DNA from: Akkermansiaceae bacterium UBA985
Lineage (GTDB): Bacteria > Verrucomicrobiota > Verrucomicrobiia > Verrucomicrobiales > Akkermansiaceae
Assembly (NCBI GenBank): GCA_002292185.1
Contig: DBBL01000151.1
Coordinates: 4,271 to 9,337 of the forward strand
Length of the DNA: 5,067 bases
Direction of reading: 5' to 3'
The position numbers and the translations under genes are program-made. Positions 4,846 to 5,067 of this stretch are shown in pieces. The notes beneath the pieces are model-generated. The model ran no database searches. It was not told the origin of the DNA and saw only the letters and a program-made list of their open reading frames with translations. Each line of letters opens with the position of its first letter. Within the stretch, counting starts at the first letter, position 1.

Positions 4846-5067
4846 ATGAATACGACAAGCCACACAACAAACCACACAAGCTATCTATCAAGTCTGCCCG
4901 CATTCGCAGTGATGCTGCTCGCGGCATTTGCATTCACCAGCACATCCCACGCGGTTGACTACACCTGGGATCCGACCAGTGGTGACAGCGTAGTCACCGA
5001 GGGCTCTGGCAATTGGGATACCACGACCACTAACTGGACGACCGACGTGGGAGTCACCAATACGAAT
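4846..5067 (+). CDS. Secreted surface protein, probable autotransporter-associated beta-strand repeat (PATR) family; 5' end only
   Basis: 74 codons from ATG 4846 remain open to the window edge. Residues 1-36 form a signal peptide (core LPAFAVMLLAAFAFTSTSHA, cleavage expected after SHA). The mature start, VDYTWDPTSGDSVVTEGSGN followed by WDTTTTNWT, is the TWD...W...NW pattern that opens many large secreted proteins with autotransporter-associated beta-strand repeats in Verrucomicrobiota; those usually run for many hundreds of residues and often end in a PEP-CTERM tail. Unusually, the 16 residues before the hydrophobic core contain Thr, Ser and His but no Lys or Arg. No in-frame ATG, GTG or TTG start exists between the upstream stop at 4795 and this ATG, so the start is firm. 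No Shine-Dalgarno sequence is present. The long leader and the sigma/FecR pair upstream suggest regulated expression. Confidence 0.72.
   Translation, partial: MNTTSHTTNHTSYLSSLPAFAVMLLAAFAFTSTSHAVDYTWDPTSGDSVVTEGSGNWDTTTTNWTTDVGVTNTN

Overview
The window looks like a chromosomal segment from a member of the Verrucomicrobiota, possibly another PVC-group bacterium. Four things point there. One protein ends in a PEP-CTERM tail of the type common in that phylum. The sigma factor resembles the Rhodopirellula/Verrucomicrobium sigma-70 subfamily. It is paired with a FecR-like anti-sigma protein fused to a LamG domain. The last gene starts like the large secreted proteins with autotransporter-associated beta-strand repeats found in this phylum. 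None of the main genes has a strong Shine-Dalgarno sequence. This is a reading of family resemblance; no database search was made.

Layout. Positions 1-947 (minus strand) hold the first 315 codons of a secreted GH106-type glycoside hydrolase (alpha-L-rhamnosidase-like) that runs off the left edge. It diverges from a concanavalin A-like/PEP-CTERM protein (plus strand, stop at 1834) that has lost its signal peptide and may be a decayed or 5'-truncated gene. Positions 1835-2182 are a dense mosaic of very short repeats: arrays with an exact 7-bp or 8-bp period, small GCCGC-N3-GCGGC palindromes and one good intrinsic terminator. Then come a sigma factor (2183-2713) and a FecR/LamG membrane protein (2765-4345), very probably one operon. 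After another copy of the palindrome and a terminator-like hairpin, base composition switches to a strikingly AT-rich, G-poor 425-bp leader (4421-4845). The leader carries a small GC-rich island with a 23-codon ORF behind a plausible ribosome binding site, several inverted repeats and a candidate promoter. At 4846 a secreted PATR-type surface protein begins and runs off the right edge.

How the parts may work together (inference). The FecR/LamG protein would hold the sigma factor at the inner membrane and expose a carbohydrate-binding-type domain outside. Binding of a glycan would release the sigma factor, which could switch on surface or secreted proteins such as the one at 4846, whose long leader leaves room for such control. 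The neighbouring rhamnosidase and ConA-like protein fit a polysaccharide-handling neighbourhood, but nothing in the sequence proves a shared regulon.

The least explained material is the short-repeat mosaic with its recurrent palindrome (five copies, one at the point where the PEP-CTERM gene loses its 5' end) and the leader island at 4455-4551.
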